Shown in pieces: positions 18,623-28,318 of a DNA stretch of 64,000 nt. The notes under the pieces were generated by a model, which worked only from the letters and a program-made list of their open reading frames with translations, had not been told where the DNA came from and did not search any database. Source of the stretch: an uncultured Eubacterium sp. (GTDB lineage Bacteria > Bacillota > Clostridia > Lachnospirales > Lachnospiraceae); the NCBI GenBank assembly GCA_904420085.1, contig CAJFUA010000065.1:1-64000 (forward strand), given 5' to 3'. Each line of letters opens with the position of its first letter. The first letter of the stretch is position 1. The position numbers and the translations under genes are program-made.

Positions 18623-18785
18623 AGGTTTTCCTTTAAATATAGTTTTCAGAATATATTTGTGGTATACTTAAAATGTTATATAAAATCACAAGACATATAC
18701 TATTTAATAATACTATATTTATACAAATTTTACAATCAGCTATTTCTGAGAGAAAACGCTGTAAACGAAATATGGAGAGACAGAT

Positions 18786-19457
18786 ATGTTTAAATATGAA
18801 ACCCATTTACATACAAAATCCGGCAGTGCCTGTGCCACTGCTTCAGGAAGAGAACAGGCACTTGCCTATTATCGTGCCGGTTATACCGGAATTATAATTA
18901 CCGATCATTTCTTCAGAGGAAATACCTGCATTCCAAAAAATCTTTCTTGGGAAGAACGTATACAGCATTTTTGCAATGGATATGAGCAGGCAAAAAATAC
19001 GGGAGATGAAATTGGTCTCCAGGTATTTTTCGGCTGGGAAGAAACTTTTGACGGACAGGATTTTTTGATTTACGGATTGGATAAACAGTGGCTTTTAAAC
19101 CATCCCGAAATGGAACACTGGACCATTCGGGAACAATTTGAAGCAGTAGATAATGCCGGAGGACTTGTGGTACACGCCCACCCCTTCCGGGATAGACCGT
19201 ATATTCCAAAAATCAGACTATATCCAAAGCTGGTTCATGCCGTAGAAGTATATAATGCATGTAACTATGAAGAAGAAAATAGGCAGGCATATATATATGC
19301 AAAAAAATATAACCTGCCAATGACTGCCGGGGGTGACAGCCATCATCTTCCTATTGTCTGCTCAGGAATTGAAACAGACACAAAATTTCAGAATATTCAT
19401 GATTATATCACTGCTATAAAAAGCGGTCAGGAAAAGCGTTTACTTTATCTGCCTTAA
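18786..19457 (+). CDS. PHP domain-containing metal-dependent phosphoesterase
   Basis: THLHTKSGSA, ITDHFF, HAHPFRD, GGDSHH. Confidence 0.85.
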   Translation: MFKYETHLHTKSGSACATASGREQALAYYRAGYTGIIITDHFFRGNTCIPKNLSWEERIQHFCNGYEQAKNTGDEIGLQVFFGWEETFDGQDFLIYGLDKQWLLNHPEMEHWTIREQFEAVDNAGGLVVHAHPFRDRPYIPKIRLYPKLVHAVEVYNACNYEEENRQAYIYAKKYNLPMTAGGDSHHLPIVCSGIETDTKFQNIHDYITAIKSGQEKRLLYLP

Positions 19458-19464
19458 CGGTATA

Positions 19465-19514
19465 AATGAGACAGAAGAAGATTTCACGGATTGGGAAATC
19501 TTCTCCTGTCTCAT
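19465..19514. terminator. Terminator downstream of the PHP gene (possibly bidirectional)
   Basis: GAGACAG..GAAGATTTC / GAAATCTTC..CTGTCTC long inverted repeat. Confidence 0.7.
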
Positions 19515-19548
19515 TCTCTTCTGAAATTCTAAAATATTTCGAGTTTTC

Positions 19549-19902
19549 CTATTTCATTTTCTTTTTCGCCCATTTTGCTATGCTCTTATAGGATCTGCCT
19601 GTCAAATCTCTTCCTTTCACTACCTTTGGTTCTTTATTCCACCAGATTGGATATCCCAAAAATATAACGTCATATTTTCGGATATTTTTTATCCTGCCTT
19701 TTATTTTCGGTCTTACACTATCATTTCGCTGTTCCACATTGGCGCGGCAATTGTCATTGCTATAATCCAAATCTGCGGATGTATACCGGTCGGCCGCCTT
19801 AATCTGATAGATTTTTCCACCAGTTGCTTTCTTAATTTTCTTTGCTACTCCTTTTGTAGTTCCTGTTCCTGAAAAATATACAACAAGCACTTTTTCATCC
19901 AC
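19549..19902 (-). pseudogene. Flavodoxin remnant with internal deletion
   Basis: VDEKVLVVYFSGTGTTKGVAKKIKKATGG..VIFLGYPIWWNKEPKVV joins directly to C-terminal KGRDLTGRSYKSIAKWAKKKMK; middle of fold absent, no clear RBS/start; N-term extension of the ORF lies in a terminator. Confidence 0.75.
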
Positions 19903-19939
19903 AAAAAAAAGAAATGCCATAAAAAACAGCATTTCTTTT
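19902..19939 (-). terminator. Intrinsic terminator after hisIE
   Basis: AAAGAAATGC..GCATTTCTTTTTTTT on minus strand, about 20 nt after the hisIE stop. Confidence 0.8.
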
Positions 19940-19958
19940 CTAAAACAATATATTTTTA

Positions 19959-21185
19959 CTATCTTCTGGATAGTTCTTTTGTGATGTCTTTCCAACTTAC
20001 ACCTTTTTCGGCCATCAACACCATCACATGATAGAGAAAATCAGATATTTCATACTTAATTTCCTGCGGGTCCGGATTTTTTGCGGCAATTACGATTTCT
20101 GTGGCTTCCTCTCCTACCTTTTTCAAAATTTTATCAATGCCTTTATCAAACAGATAATTGGTATAAGAACCCTCTTTAGGATGTTCTTTTCTGTCCAAAA
20201 TCACGTCATATACATCTTCAAACACATTCATAGGATTGGTATTGTCATATTCTTTTTTCACCAATTCCTTAAAGAAACAAGTGTCTGCGCCTGTATGGCA
20301 GGGAACTCCGACCTGACGTACTTTTGCCAGCATGGTGTCAGAATCACAATCCATATACAGTTCTTTCACATACTGATAATGACCGGAAGTTTCACCTTTC
20401 ACCCACAGCGTTTCCCTGCTTCTGCTGTAATAGGTCATTTTTCCTGTTTGAATTGTCTTGTGAAATGCTTCTTCATTCATATATGCAAGCATTAAAACTT
20501 TATCTGTCTTATAATCCTGAACAATGACAGGAATCATACCGTCACTGTTTGTCTTAAAATCTGAAAACTGCATGGCGCTTTCAAAGATATTGACGGTAAC
20601 GCCTTCATTTTTTAATGTTGCCTTATATTTCATAAAATCAAAAGATGCGTCAAACTTTTCCAACGATGCGCCATAAGCATTAGAAGTTTTAAAAAAATCA
20701 ACACTTTCATCTTTGCCCACATATAAGACATTCAAGTCTGTATTTTTCATATTTTCCGAAACCACCAGAGAGATTTTTTCTTTTATGGCAGGGTTTATTT
20801 TTTCATTGGTATATAAAGCAATTTTTTCTCTTCCAAATCTGGCAGACACCTCATCTAACAAATCAAGATTTGTTCCGGCACACAGTATGGCTTTTTTTGC
20901 TCCGGTATAAAGATATTTTTTTACATCTTCCAGACGTTTAACGTTTCCGCCCACAATCATGGGAATATCCACTGCATCTGCAATTTCAATCATGGTCCTG
21001 ATATTTGCTTCATGTTCACTGTCATTAGAAGACATATCAAAAATCAGCAGTTCATCTGCGCCGTTGTTATCAAAGTCAATTGCCATGGAAATCGGATTTC
21101 CATCTCCCATAATTTCTTTTGTATCCTTATCCACTGCCTTCCCCTGATACAGGTAAAGTGCCGGAATTAAGTTCAAATACTTCAT
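19959..21185 (-). CDS. hisIE: HisIE bifunctional enzyme with N-terminal degenerate HisA/HisF-like barrel
   Basis: C-term HisI (SRSRETLWVKGETSGHYQ..CHTGADTCFF) and HisE (KKVGEEATEIVIAAK); about 210-aa N-term HisA/F-like region. Confidence 0.93.
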   Translation of the reverse strand: MKYLNLIPALYLYQGKAVDKDTKEIMGDGNPISMAIDFDNNGADELLIFDMSSNDSEHEANIRTMIEIADAVDIPMIVGGNVKRLEDVKKYLYTGAKKAILCAGTNLDLLDEVSARFGREKIALYTNEKINPAIKEKISLVVSENMKNTDLNVLYVGKDESVDFFKTSNAYGASLEKFDASFDFMKYKATLKNEGVTVNIFESAMQFSDFKTNSDGMIPVIVQDYKTDKVLMLAYMNEEAFHKTIQTGKMTYYSRSRETLWVKGETSGHYQYVKELYMDCDSDTMLAKVRQVGVPCHTGADTCFFKELVKKEYDNTNPMNVFEDVYDVILDRKEHPKEGSYTNYLFDKGIDKILKKVGEEATEIVIAAKNPDPQEIKYEISDFLYHVMVLMAEKGVSWKDITKELSRR

Positions 21186-21772
21186 TATAATGTTCCTTTC
21201 GTTGAGAGTACATCCGTAATTCTTTCATCAATCATCGTTGCCTGATCCAAAGCCTTGGCAAATGCTTTGAAAATTCCTTCTATCATATGATGGTTGTTTC
21301 CGGATTCCAGCATTTTTATATGTAAATTCAGACCGGTTGCATAAGTAACGGCATGAAAAAATTCTTTGACCATCTCTGTGTCAAAATATCCCACCCTGTC
21401 TGTGGTAAAATCTGCGCTAAAAACCAGATAAGGTCTTCCTGACAAATCTAAGGCACACAGTACCAGAGATTCATCCATCGGCAGAATTACATGTCCATAT
21501 CGCCGGATGGATTTTTTGTCTCCCAGCGCTTTTCTCAATGCCACACCCAGAGCAATTCCCGTATCTTCTATTGTATGGTGACAGTCCACATACAGATCTC
21601 CGGTAACTTTCACCGTCAGGTCAAATAACCCATGTTTGGCAAAACTAATCAGCATATGATCAAAAAAACCGATGCCTGTATTTACTTCTGCTTTTCCAGT
21701 TCCGTCTAACTCTACGGAAAACTGTATCTGGGTCTCGCTTGTACTTCTTGTGCATTCCCCAATTCTGCTCAT
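21185..21772 (-). CDS. hisB: Imidazoleglycerol-phosphate dehydratase HisB
   Basis: GIGFFDHML, DCHHTIED, GNNHHMIE; start trimmed to MSRIGECTR. Confidence 0.97.
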   Translation of the reverse strand: MSRIGECTRSTSETQIQFSVELDGTGKAEVNTGIGFFDHMLISFAKHGLFDLTVKVTGDLYVDCHHTIEDTGIALGVALRKALGDKKSIRRYGHVILPMDESLVLCALDLSGRPYLVFSADFTTDRVGYFDTEMVKEFFHAVTYATGLNLHIKMLESGNNHHMIEGIFKAFAKALDQATMIDERITDVLSTKGTL

Positions 21773-21798
21773 AACAACCTCTCTTTCAACCAACAAAC

Positions 21799-23094
21799 TT
21801 ATTTCTCAAATCTTACTTTAATGGAATTTGCGTGTGCTGTCAAACCTTCTGCATTGGCAAATTTCCGAATATCTTCCTGCATTGGCTCCAAAGCCTCTTT
21901 GGAAAAAGAAATAATGCTTGATTTTTTGATAAAATCATCTACGCTCAATGGTGAGAAAAACTTTGCCGTACCATTGGTTGGCAGAACGTGGTTTGGCCCT
22001 GCAAAATAGTCACCCAACGGCTCTGAACTGTATTCTCCAAGGAAAATGGCGCCTGCATTTTTTATTTTTGTCATTGTATCAAAAGGATTTTTTGTTAAAA
22101 TTTCCAAATGTTCCGATGCGATTTCATTGGCTGTATCAATCACATCCTCCATGGAATCCGCCACTAAAATATATCCGTAATTGTCCAATGATTTCTGCAT
22201 AATCTCCGTGCGGCTCAATTCCTCTACAAACTGATCTACCTGAGCAGAAACATCCTCCGCCAGTTTTCTGCTGGTAGTTACCAGTATGGCAGATGCCAGC
22301 TCATCATGTTCTGCCTGAGATAACAAATCAGCGGCAACATATTTCGGATTGGCGCTTTCGTCTGCAATAACCAGTATCTCACTTGGTCCGGCAATAGAGT
22401 CAATACTTACATAGCCAAAAACTGCTTTCTTTGCCAGTGCCACATAAATATTTCCCGGACCTACAATCTTATCCACTTTCTGAATGCTTTCCGTACCATA
22501 AGCCATGGCTCCTACTGCCTGAGCACCACCCACTTTATAAATTTTATCCACGCCTGCTTCCTTTGCGGCAACCAGCGTATTTGGATTAACTTTTCCGTCT
22601 TTTCCCGGCGGGGTAACCATAATAATTTCATCTACTCCTGCTACTTTTGCAGGAATTACATTCATCAAAACGGATGAAGGATAGGCGGCCTTTCCTCCCG
22701 GTACATAGACACCCACTCTCGATAAGGCAGTCACTTTCTGTCCCAGTATGGAGCCGTCTTCTTTTGCGTCAAACCAACTGTACTGCTTTTGTTTTTCGTG
22801 ATATTCTTTAATATTTTTCAGTGATTTTCTGATAATCGTTACTAATTCTTTATTTTCTAAAGAGTCATATGCCTCTTGGATTTCTTCCTCCGTGACTAAA
22901 ATATTGGAAGCATTGATATCGGCTTTGTCAAACTCTTTCGTATATGCAAACAATGCCTCGTCTCCCTTTTTCTTTACATCAGCAAGAATCCGATTTACAC
23001 TGTCAGCAAAGGCGTCATAGTGATTTGGGCTTCTTTTTAACAGATCCTCCAACAGATTCTTTTTTGAATTTTCGTTTAATTCTATAATTCTCAT
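21799..23094 (-). CDS. hisD: Histidinol dehydrogenase HisD
   Basis: GVYVPGGKAAYPSSVLM, GPGN, SIAGPSEI. Confidence 0.97.
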   Translation of the reverse strand: MRIIELNENSKKNLLEDLLKRSPNHYDAFADSVNRILADVKKKGDEALFAYTKEFDKADINASNILVTEEEIQEAYDSLENKELVTIIRKSLKNIKEYHEKQKQYSWFDAKEDGSILGQKVTALSRVGVYVPGGKAAYPSSVLMNVIPAKVAGVDEIIMVTPPGKDGKVNPNTLVAAKEAGVDKIYKVGGAQAVGAMAYGTESIQKVDKIVGPGNIYVALAKKAVFGYVSIDSIAGPSEILVIADESANPKYVAADLLSQAEHDELASAILVTTSRKLAEDVSAQVDQFVEELSRTEIMQKSLDNYGYILVADSMEDVIDTANEIASEHLEILTKNPFDTMTKIKNAGAIFLGEYSSEPLGDYFAGPNHVLPTNGTAKFFSPLSVDDFIKKSSIISFSKEALEPMQEDIRKFANAEGLTAHANSIKVRFEK

Positions 23095-23151
23095 GCTCTT
23101 CTCCTAACATTTCATTCAAAACATTCGCACTTTATTTCTGATCTTGTTCTT

Positions 23152-23793
23152 TTAATTACTGATTTGTTCTTTTAAATCCGAAATAATCTTTCGGATTCTC
23201 TCATCTTCCATTTTCATGCTGACCTGATTGACAACCATTCTGGCTGATAATGGACAGATTTCTTCCAAAACCCCCAGCCCGTTTTCTTTTAAAGTAGTTC
23301 CTGTCTCTACAATATCTACGATTACTTCTGACAACCCCACAATCGGTGCCAACTCCACGGAACCGTTCAGTTTGATAATTTCCACGGTCTGATGCTTTTT
23401 GTTGTAAAAATAATCTTTGGCAATCTTCGGATATTTGGATGCTACCCGGATCATAGTATGGTTCTGCAAAAGTTCTCTGGCGGATTCCGGTCCGCAAACA
23501 CACATTTTGCATTTTCCAAATCCCAAGTCCATCACTTCGTATAATTTTCTGTCTTCCTCTAAAATTGTGTCTTTTCCCACGATTCCTATATCTGCCGCTC
23601 CATATTCCACATAAGTAGGAACGTCACTTGCTTTTGCGAGAAAAAATTTTAATTTCAATTCCTCATTGACAAAAATTAATTTTCTTGTTTTATCGTCTTT
23701 CATCTCCTGACACTCAATGCCGATTTCCTCAAACATTTTCATGGCTGTTTTTGCCAGCCTTCCCTTTGCAAGGGCAAATGTTAAATATCTCAT
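23152..23793 (-). CDS. hisG: ATP phosphoribosyltransferase, short form HisG(S)
   Basis: [27 protein letters not shown]; short length consistent with adjacent hisZ. Confidence 0.96.
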   Translation of the reverse strand: MRYLTFALAKGRLAKTAMKMFEEIGIECQEMKDDKTRKLIFVNEELKLKFFLAKASDVPTYVEYGAADIGIVGKDTILEEDRKLYEVMDLGFGKCKMCVCGPESARELLQNHTMIRVASKYPKIAKDYFYNKKHQTVEIIKLNGSVELAPIVGLSEVIVDIVETGTTLKENGLGVLEEICPLSARMVVNQVSMKMEDERIRKIISDLKEQISN

Positions 23794-23801
23794 AATCTCT
23801 C

Positions 23802-25001
23802 CTATAATGCCACTGCACCGTCTTTTGAAACATAAGTCACCTTAGATGCACCGTCCTCTGTTTTAAATTTCTTATATTCACTGATATCAATTTCTTTTTT
23901 CTTTGGAATTAATTCTGTTTTCATCCCCTCATTCCTCAAATCAGAAGCCAGGGAAAATGCATATTTCCGATATTTCGGTTCATACACAATCACCTCATAA
24001 TCATAATCGGTCTCTGTCATATTTCCACTATGGGCTATCATAATCTGATCCATATAGACAGCAAAGCCGATGGCTGCGGCATTCTTTCCAAACTGGGACA
24101 ACAGTTTGTCATACCGTCCTCCGGCGGCAATCTGTTCTCCGGTACCATAAGTAAAGCCCTTAAAAATAATCCCTGTATAATAACCATATTTACTAAGCGA
24201 CGCCAAATCAAAACTGATATATTTGCTGACACCGTAATCCTGCAATATGGAATACAGTTTTTCCAACCGTCGAATCGCTTTCAGTGCTTTTTTATTGTCG
24301 GTAAGGGTTCTTGCCGTACTTAAAACCTCCACGGAGCCAAACAGTTCCGGAAGTTTCTGCATGGCATTTTTCACTTTTCCCGTAACATGATTTTGATTTA
24401 AAATTTCTTCCACTGCAAAGTCATTTTTATTGAGAATCATCTCCCGCAGTTTTACTTCTTCCTCCTCGTCCAGACCGCTCTCGTCCATCAGACCGTTATA
24501 AAAATCCACATGACCGATTTCCACAAGAAATTCTTCTAAACCGGCAGCTTTCAGTGATTCTACGACCAGCGCAATGATTTCCGCATCTGCTTCTACGGAA
24601 TTATCATTAATTAACTCACAGCCCAACTGTGTCGTCTCCTTTAACTTTCCCTGTAACTCCGAGGTATTTACATATGTATTTGCATTGTAACAGAATTTAA
24701 TGGGAATATTTGTATCCATATAATATTTTGCTGCCAGTCTGGCTATGGACGGCGTCATATCCGGCCTTAAAACCAGCGTGTTTCCCTCTCTGTCAAAAAA
24801 TTTGTATAAATTTTTTGAAGCTACGGACCCACGCTCTTTCGAAAAAATATCAAAAAACTCAAACGTGGGCGTCTGAATATTATGGTATCCGTATAAATTA
24901 AACACTTTGTTGATATTATTTTCAATGGTTAATTTTACGGCGCATTCTTTTCCGTAAACATCCCTTACACCGACCGGTGTATGCAATAAAACTTTGCTCA
25001 T
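23802..25001 (-). CDS. hisZ: ATP phosphoribosyltransferase regulatory subunit HisZ
   Basis: HisRS-like fold protein ([23 protein letters not shown]) next to short hisG. Confidence 0.95.
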   Translation of the reverse strand: MSKVLLHTPVGVRDVYGKECAVKLTIENNINKVFNLYGYHNIQTPTFEFFDIFSKERGSVASKNLYKFFDREGNTLVLRPDMTPSIARLAAKYYMDTNIPIKFCYNANTYVNTSELQGKLKETTQLGCELINDNSVEADAEIIALVVESLKAAGLEEFLVEIGHVDFYNGLMDESGLDEEEEVKLREMILNKNDFAVEEILNQNHVTGKVKNAMQKLPELFGSVEVLSTARTLTDNKKALKAIRRLEKLYSILQDYGVSKYISFDLASLSKYGYYTGIIFKGFTYGTGEQIAAGGRYDKLLSQFGKNAAAIGFAVYMDQIMIAHSGNMTETDYDYEVIVYEPKYRKYAFSLASDLRNEGMKTELIPKKKEIDISEYKKFKTEDGASKVTYVSKDGAVAL

Positions 25002-25014
25002 GTTTCAATCCTTT

Positions 25015-25034
25015 CACTTTATCGCTTTAAAGTG
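25015..25034. promoter_or_regulatory. Perfect 7-bp inverted repeat CACTTTA-N6-TAAAGTG in the his leader
   Basis: Between the his promoter and hisZ start. Confidence 0.5.
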
Positions 25035-25057
25035 TTGCTTTGGTAACAAACTAAAAC

Positions 25058-25086
25058 TATGTTACACTAATTCCGTTTTGTTGTCA
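25058..25086 (-). promoter_or_regulatory. his operon promoter: TTGACA -17 bp- TAACAT (approximate coordinates)
   Basis: Minus strand CTTGACAACAAAACGGAATTAGTGTAACAT upstream of hisZ. Confidence 0.6.
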
Positions 25087-25098
25087 AGCATACTTCCT

Positions 25099-25641
25099 TT
25101 ACTCACTTAGATTTCTCTTATCTAAATCCCGCTGTATTCCCTCTAAATAGTGAACCAAAGCTCCCGGTGCTTTTCCTAACCGGTAATCTTTATCAATTTC
25201 CTGATACTGAAAACTTTTCCTACCTCCCGTGATACTTCTGTCATAAAAAGATTTAATGTGAGAAAAGGGAATATAATATATTTCATTTTTGTGAGAATAA
25301 AAAAGGATAATAAAAGAAATCCCGCCCTGTTTTTCGAAATCTTCCATAAACTTTACCTGATGCTCATGAATGTTCATCATAGGAAAGGTATCTGTTGCGC
25401 ACTCTTTGGCATCAAAACAGACCGGAATTCCCTGTACGGAACCGATATAGTCCACCGTACTCTGTTTTTCAAAATAGGCCAGCGTAATATGTCTTGTTGC
25501 CTGGTCTATTTTTACCGGAGTAATGGGCGTAGGTATTTTCTGAATCAGTGCCAGTCCCTTTTCTCTGTAATTTTCATTTGTCATATTAATCATATCTTCC
25601 AAGGTAGAGCCCCGAAGACCTCTGGATGACCATGTTCCCAT
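25099..25641 (-). CDS. recU: Holliday junction resolvase RecU
   Basis: GTWSSRGLRGSTLEDMIN, DYIGSVQGIPVCFDAKEC. Confidence 0.93.
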   Translation of the reverse strand: MGTWSSRGLRGSTLEDMINMTNENYREKGLALIQKIPTPITPVKIDQATRHITLAYFEKQSTVDYIGSVQGIPVCFDAKECATDTFPMMNIHEHQVKFMEDFEKQGGISFIILFYSHKNEIYYIPFSHIKSFYDRSITGGRKSFQYQEIDKDYRLGKAPGALVHYLEGIQRDLDKRNLSE

Positions 25642-25643
25642 CT

Positions 25644-26630
25644 TCACTGTTCCCTTCTGATGTTGATATTACAAGCCTGCATAATTCTGCTAAAAATCGG
25701 AGGAGGCTGTGCAGTAAATGTCTGATTGGACAAATTGGCACATACGCCATCAACCTTTCCGAAAACAATCTGCCATGAATGAAGCATCTGACTTTGAATG
25801 CTATACTCTTTTTTATACATTTCATTCATTTTTTTATTGCCATATTTATAGTCACCGATAATAGGATGCCCGATGGATGCCAGATGCGCCCGAATTTGGT
25901 GAGGTTTTCCGGTGATAAGTTTTACTTTGAGCAACGTCATATTTTCTGTCTGTTTTAACGGCTCATATTCGGTTTCAATATACTGACCGTCGTTGGCTTT
26001 TTCACTGATAAATACTTTGTTTCTCTTTTCATCTTTTCTTAGATATCCTTTGATGGACATGGGGCTTAAAACATTTCCTTCTGTTACCGCCAGATAATAC
26101 TTGTCCATGGTGCGTTCTTTCAGCATTTCCGACATTTTCTGCAAACCTGCTAAAGATTTTCCACCGATAATCAGACCACTGGTATTTCTGTCCAGTCGGT
26201 TGCAGATGCCGGGTTTAAATGTCTGTAAATCTTTTTCACTGAGACTTCCTTCATGGATCAGATAAGAAATCATATATTCATTGAGAGAGACATCCGATAC
26301 TGCCGCTTTCTGACTCAACATTCCCGACGGTTTATTGATAAAGATTACATTTTCATCCTCATACACGATATTTAACTGTATCGGTTGAACTATCTGCATG
26401 TAAGCAGATGTTCCCTGAAATTTTCGTATCGTATCATCTGCCATAAATATTTTCACAATATCATTTTCTTTTAATTTCTCTTTTCCGTCGGATTTCTTTC
26501 CGTTAAGTACAATATTCTTTTTTCTTAACATTTTATAAATGAAACCGGAAGGCGCTTCTTTCAAATATTTAAAAAGAAATTTATCCAATCTCTGTCCTGC
26601 TTCATTTTTGCCGATTTTTACTTCCTGCAC
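25644..26630 (-). CDS. RluA-family pseudouridine synthase
   Basis: S4 domain; CNRLDRNTSGLIIGGKS; GKPHQIRAHLASIGHPI. Confidence 0.95.
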   Translation of the reverse strand: MQEVKIGKNEAGQRLDKFLFKYLKEAPSGFIYKMLRKKNIVLNGKKSDGKEKLKENDIVKIFMADDTIRKFQGTSAYMQIVQPIQLNIVYEDENVIFINKPSGMLSQKAAVSDVSLNEYMISYLIHEGSLSEKDLQTFKPGICNRLDRNTSGLIIGGKSLAGLQKMSEMLKERTMDKYYLAVTEGNVLSPMSIKGYLRKDEKRNKVFISEKANDGQYIETEYEPLKQTENMTLLKVKLITGKPHQIRAHLASIGHPIIGDYKYGNKKMNEMYKKEYSIQSQMLHSWQIVFGKVDGVCANLSNQTFTAQPPPIFSRIMQACNINIRREQ

Positions 26631-27347
26631 TTATTCCTCACAATCCTTTTTGCATTTTAATAAACTGCTGACTTCCTCTGGACGCAGCGCCCTGTATTCT
26701 CCCGGTTTTAAATTTTCATCCAATTGTAACGGTCCCATACGGACTCTTTTCAGATAAGTTACCTTCAATCCGAAATGTTGAAACATTCTTTTTACCTGAT
26801 GATATTTGCCCTCAGTTATGGTCACATACGCCTGATTCTCACTTAAAATCTCCAATATGGCCGGCTTCGTGTCTGCTTTCAGACCGATATCAAATCCTTC
26901 TTTAAAGTAAGTGACATATTCTTGTTTTAACGTTCCGTCCAGTTCCACATAATATTTTTTAGCCACATGTCTGCCCGGTGACAGAAGCATATGTGACAAT
27001 TCTCCGTCATTGGTTATCAACAGCAGACCTTCTGTATCCTTATCAAGCCTTCCAACGGGAAACAGTCCTTTTTTCGGCATCACATCCATCAAATCCAACA
27101 CGGTTCTGTATTGAAAATCGGACACTGCCGTCAATACACCGGCCGGTTTATTCATCATATAATAGTAAAACTTATGATAATTTAAATCCAGACCGTTCAG
27201 AGACACATGATCCTTTGTCTCTTCAATATGTATCTCCGGTCTGTTGACGATTTTATCATTTATTTTTACTTTTCCTTTTTTTACCAGCTCTTTTACCTGA
27301 CTTCTGGAGCCGATACCCAGAGAAGTTAAATATTTATCCAATCTCAT
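26631..27347 (-). CDS. RsuA-family pseudouridine synthase
   Basis: S4 domain; GRLDKDTEGLLLITNDG; EGKYHQVKRMF. Confidence 0.95.
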   Translation of the reverse strand: MRLDKYLTSLGIGSRSQVKELVKKGKVKINDKIVNRPEIHIEETKDHVSLNGLDLNYHKFYYYMMNKPAGVLTAVSDFQYRTVLDLMDVMPKKGLFPVGRLDKDTEGLLLITNDGELSHMLLSPGRHVAKKYYVELDGTLKQEYVTYFKEGFDIGLKADTKPAILEILSENQAYVTITEGKYHQVKRMFQHFGLKVTYLKRVRMGPLQLDENLKPGEYRALRPEEVSSLLKCKKDCEE

Positions 27348-27376
27348 AAAACACCAAAAGGGCGCTAAGCAGTTGC

Positions 27377-27823
27377 CTAGCGCTTATTATTTACTTTGTT
27401 ATATAATTCCACGATTTTAAGACTCTGTTCCTGATTCAGTTTCACTTTGGGTGAATTTTCATCTGTCGTATCTCTATTCTCAATAATCAGACAGGTACAG
27501 TTTTTTTCCGGAGTATGGGTGTGGAACGTTCCTTTCTTTACATTATATAATTTTAGCGGCTCCAGTTTGACGGCTTCAATCTCGCCAATTTCCTCACCGT
27601 TACCTCCAAGAAACAATGTAAAATCTCCCTGAAGCACCACAAAAACCTCATCTGTTTCATTGTGTTTCTGCATATTATCAATTTTATCCGGCTCAAGTTC
27701 ATCAATATATCGAAGCTCTGCCACACGCCATGACTCAAAATCAATTAAGGGAAGATATCCCTCCCCTTTAAAACTCGATACTTCCAATGTATGCCGAAAT
27801 AAAGATTCCTGTTTCACTTTCAT
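27377..27823 (-). CDS. Cupin-domain protein
   Basis: HNETDEVFVVLQGDFTLFLGG..VKKGTFHTHTPEKNCTCLIIEN. Confidence 0.8.
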   Translation of the reverse strand: MKVKQESLFRHTLEVSSFKGEGYLPLIDFESWRVAELRYIDELEPDKIDNMQKHNETDEVFVVLQGDFTLFLGGNGEEIGEIEAVKLEPLKLYNVKKGTFHTHTPEKNCTCLIIENRDTTDENSPKVKLNQEQSLKIVELYNKVNNKR

Positions 27824-27876
27824 AACTCCTTCTTTTGTTTTCCCATGTTTATCGTCTTAAACTGTAAAATCTATTA

Positions 27877-28248
27877 CTATATTTCTGCAATAACTTCTAC
27901 TTCACAGAGCACGTTTTTCGGCAATGTCTTTACTGCTACACAGCTTCTGGCAGGTTTGTTTGTAAAATACTTTCCATAGATTTCATTAAATGTGGCAAAA
28001 TCATTCATATCTGCTAAAAAGCAGGAGGTTTTTACCACATGATCATAACTTAGTCCTGCTTCCTGCAAAATAGCGCCAAGATTTTTCATAACCTGCTCTG
28101 TCTGCTCTTCAATAGTTGTTCCCACAACCTCGCCTGTTGCCGGTTCCAGTGCAATCTGACCGGATGTAAATAATAAATTTCCTGTTTTCACTGCCTGTGA
28201 ATATGGGCCGATAGCCGCAGGCGCTTTATTTGTACTTAACTTTTCCAT
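27877..28248 (-). CDS. ridA: RidA family reactive intermediate/imine deaminase
   Basis: KAPAAIGPYSQAVKTGNLLFTSGQIALEPATGE; RSCVAVKTLPKN. Confidence 0.95.
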   Translation of the reverse strand: MEKLSTNKAPAAIGPYSQAVKTGNLLFTSGQIALEPATGEVVGTTIEEQTEQVMKNLGAILQEAGLSYDHVVKTSCFLADMNDFATFNEIYGKYFTNKPARSCVAVKTLPKNVLCEVEVIAEI

Positions 28249-28318
28249 AATATAAAACCTTCTTTCTGTAAACTACACTTATTTTACACTTTAAATGTGT
28301 TTATATCAAGAAGGTTTT

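Noticed and set aside
18673-18897. 74-aa ORF overlapping the PHP gene start
   Set aside because: Different frame from the motif-bearing PHP ORF and spans its promoter/RBS region.
25002-25098. T-box riboswitch for the his operon
   Set aside because: Leader too short and lacks the T-box TGGNACCGCG-type sequence and specifier stem.
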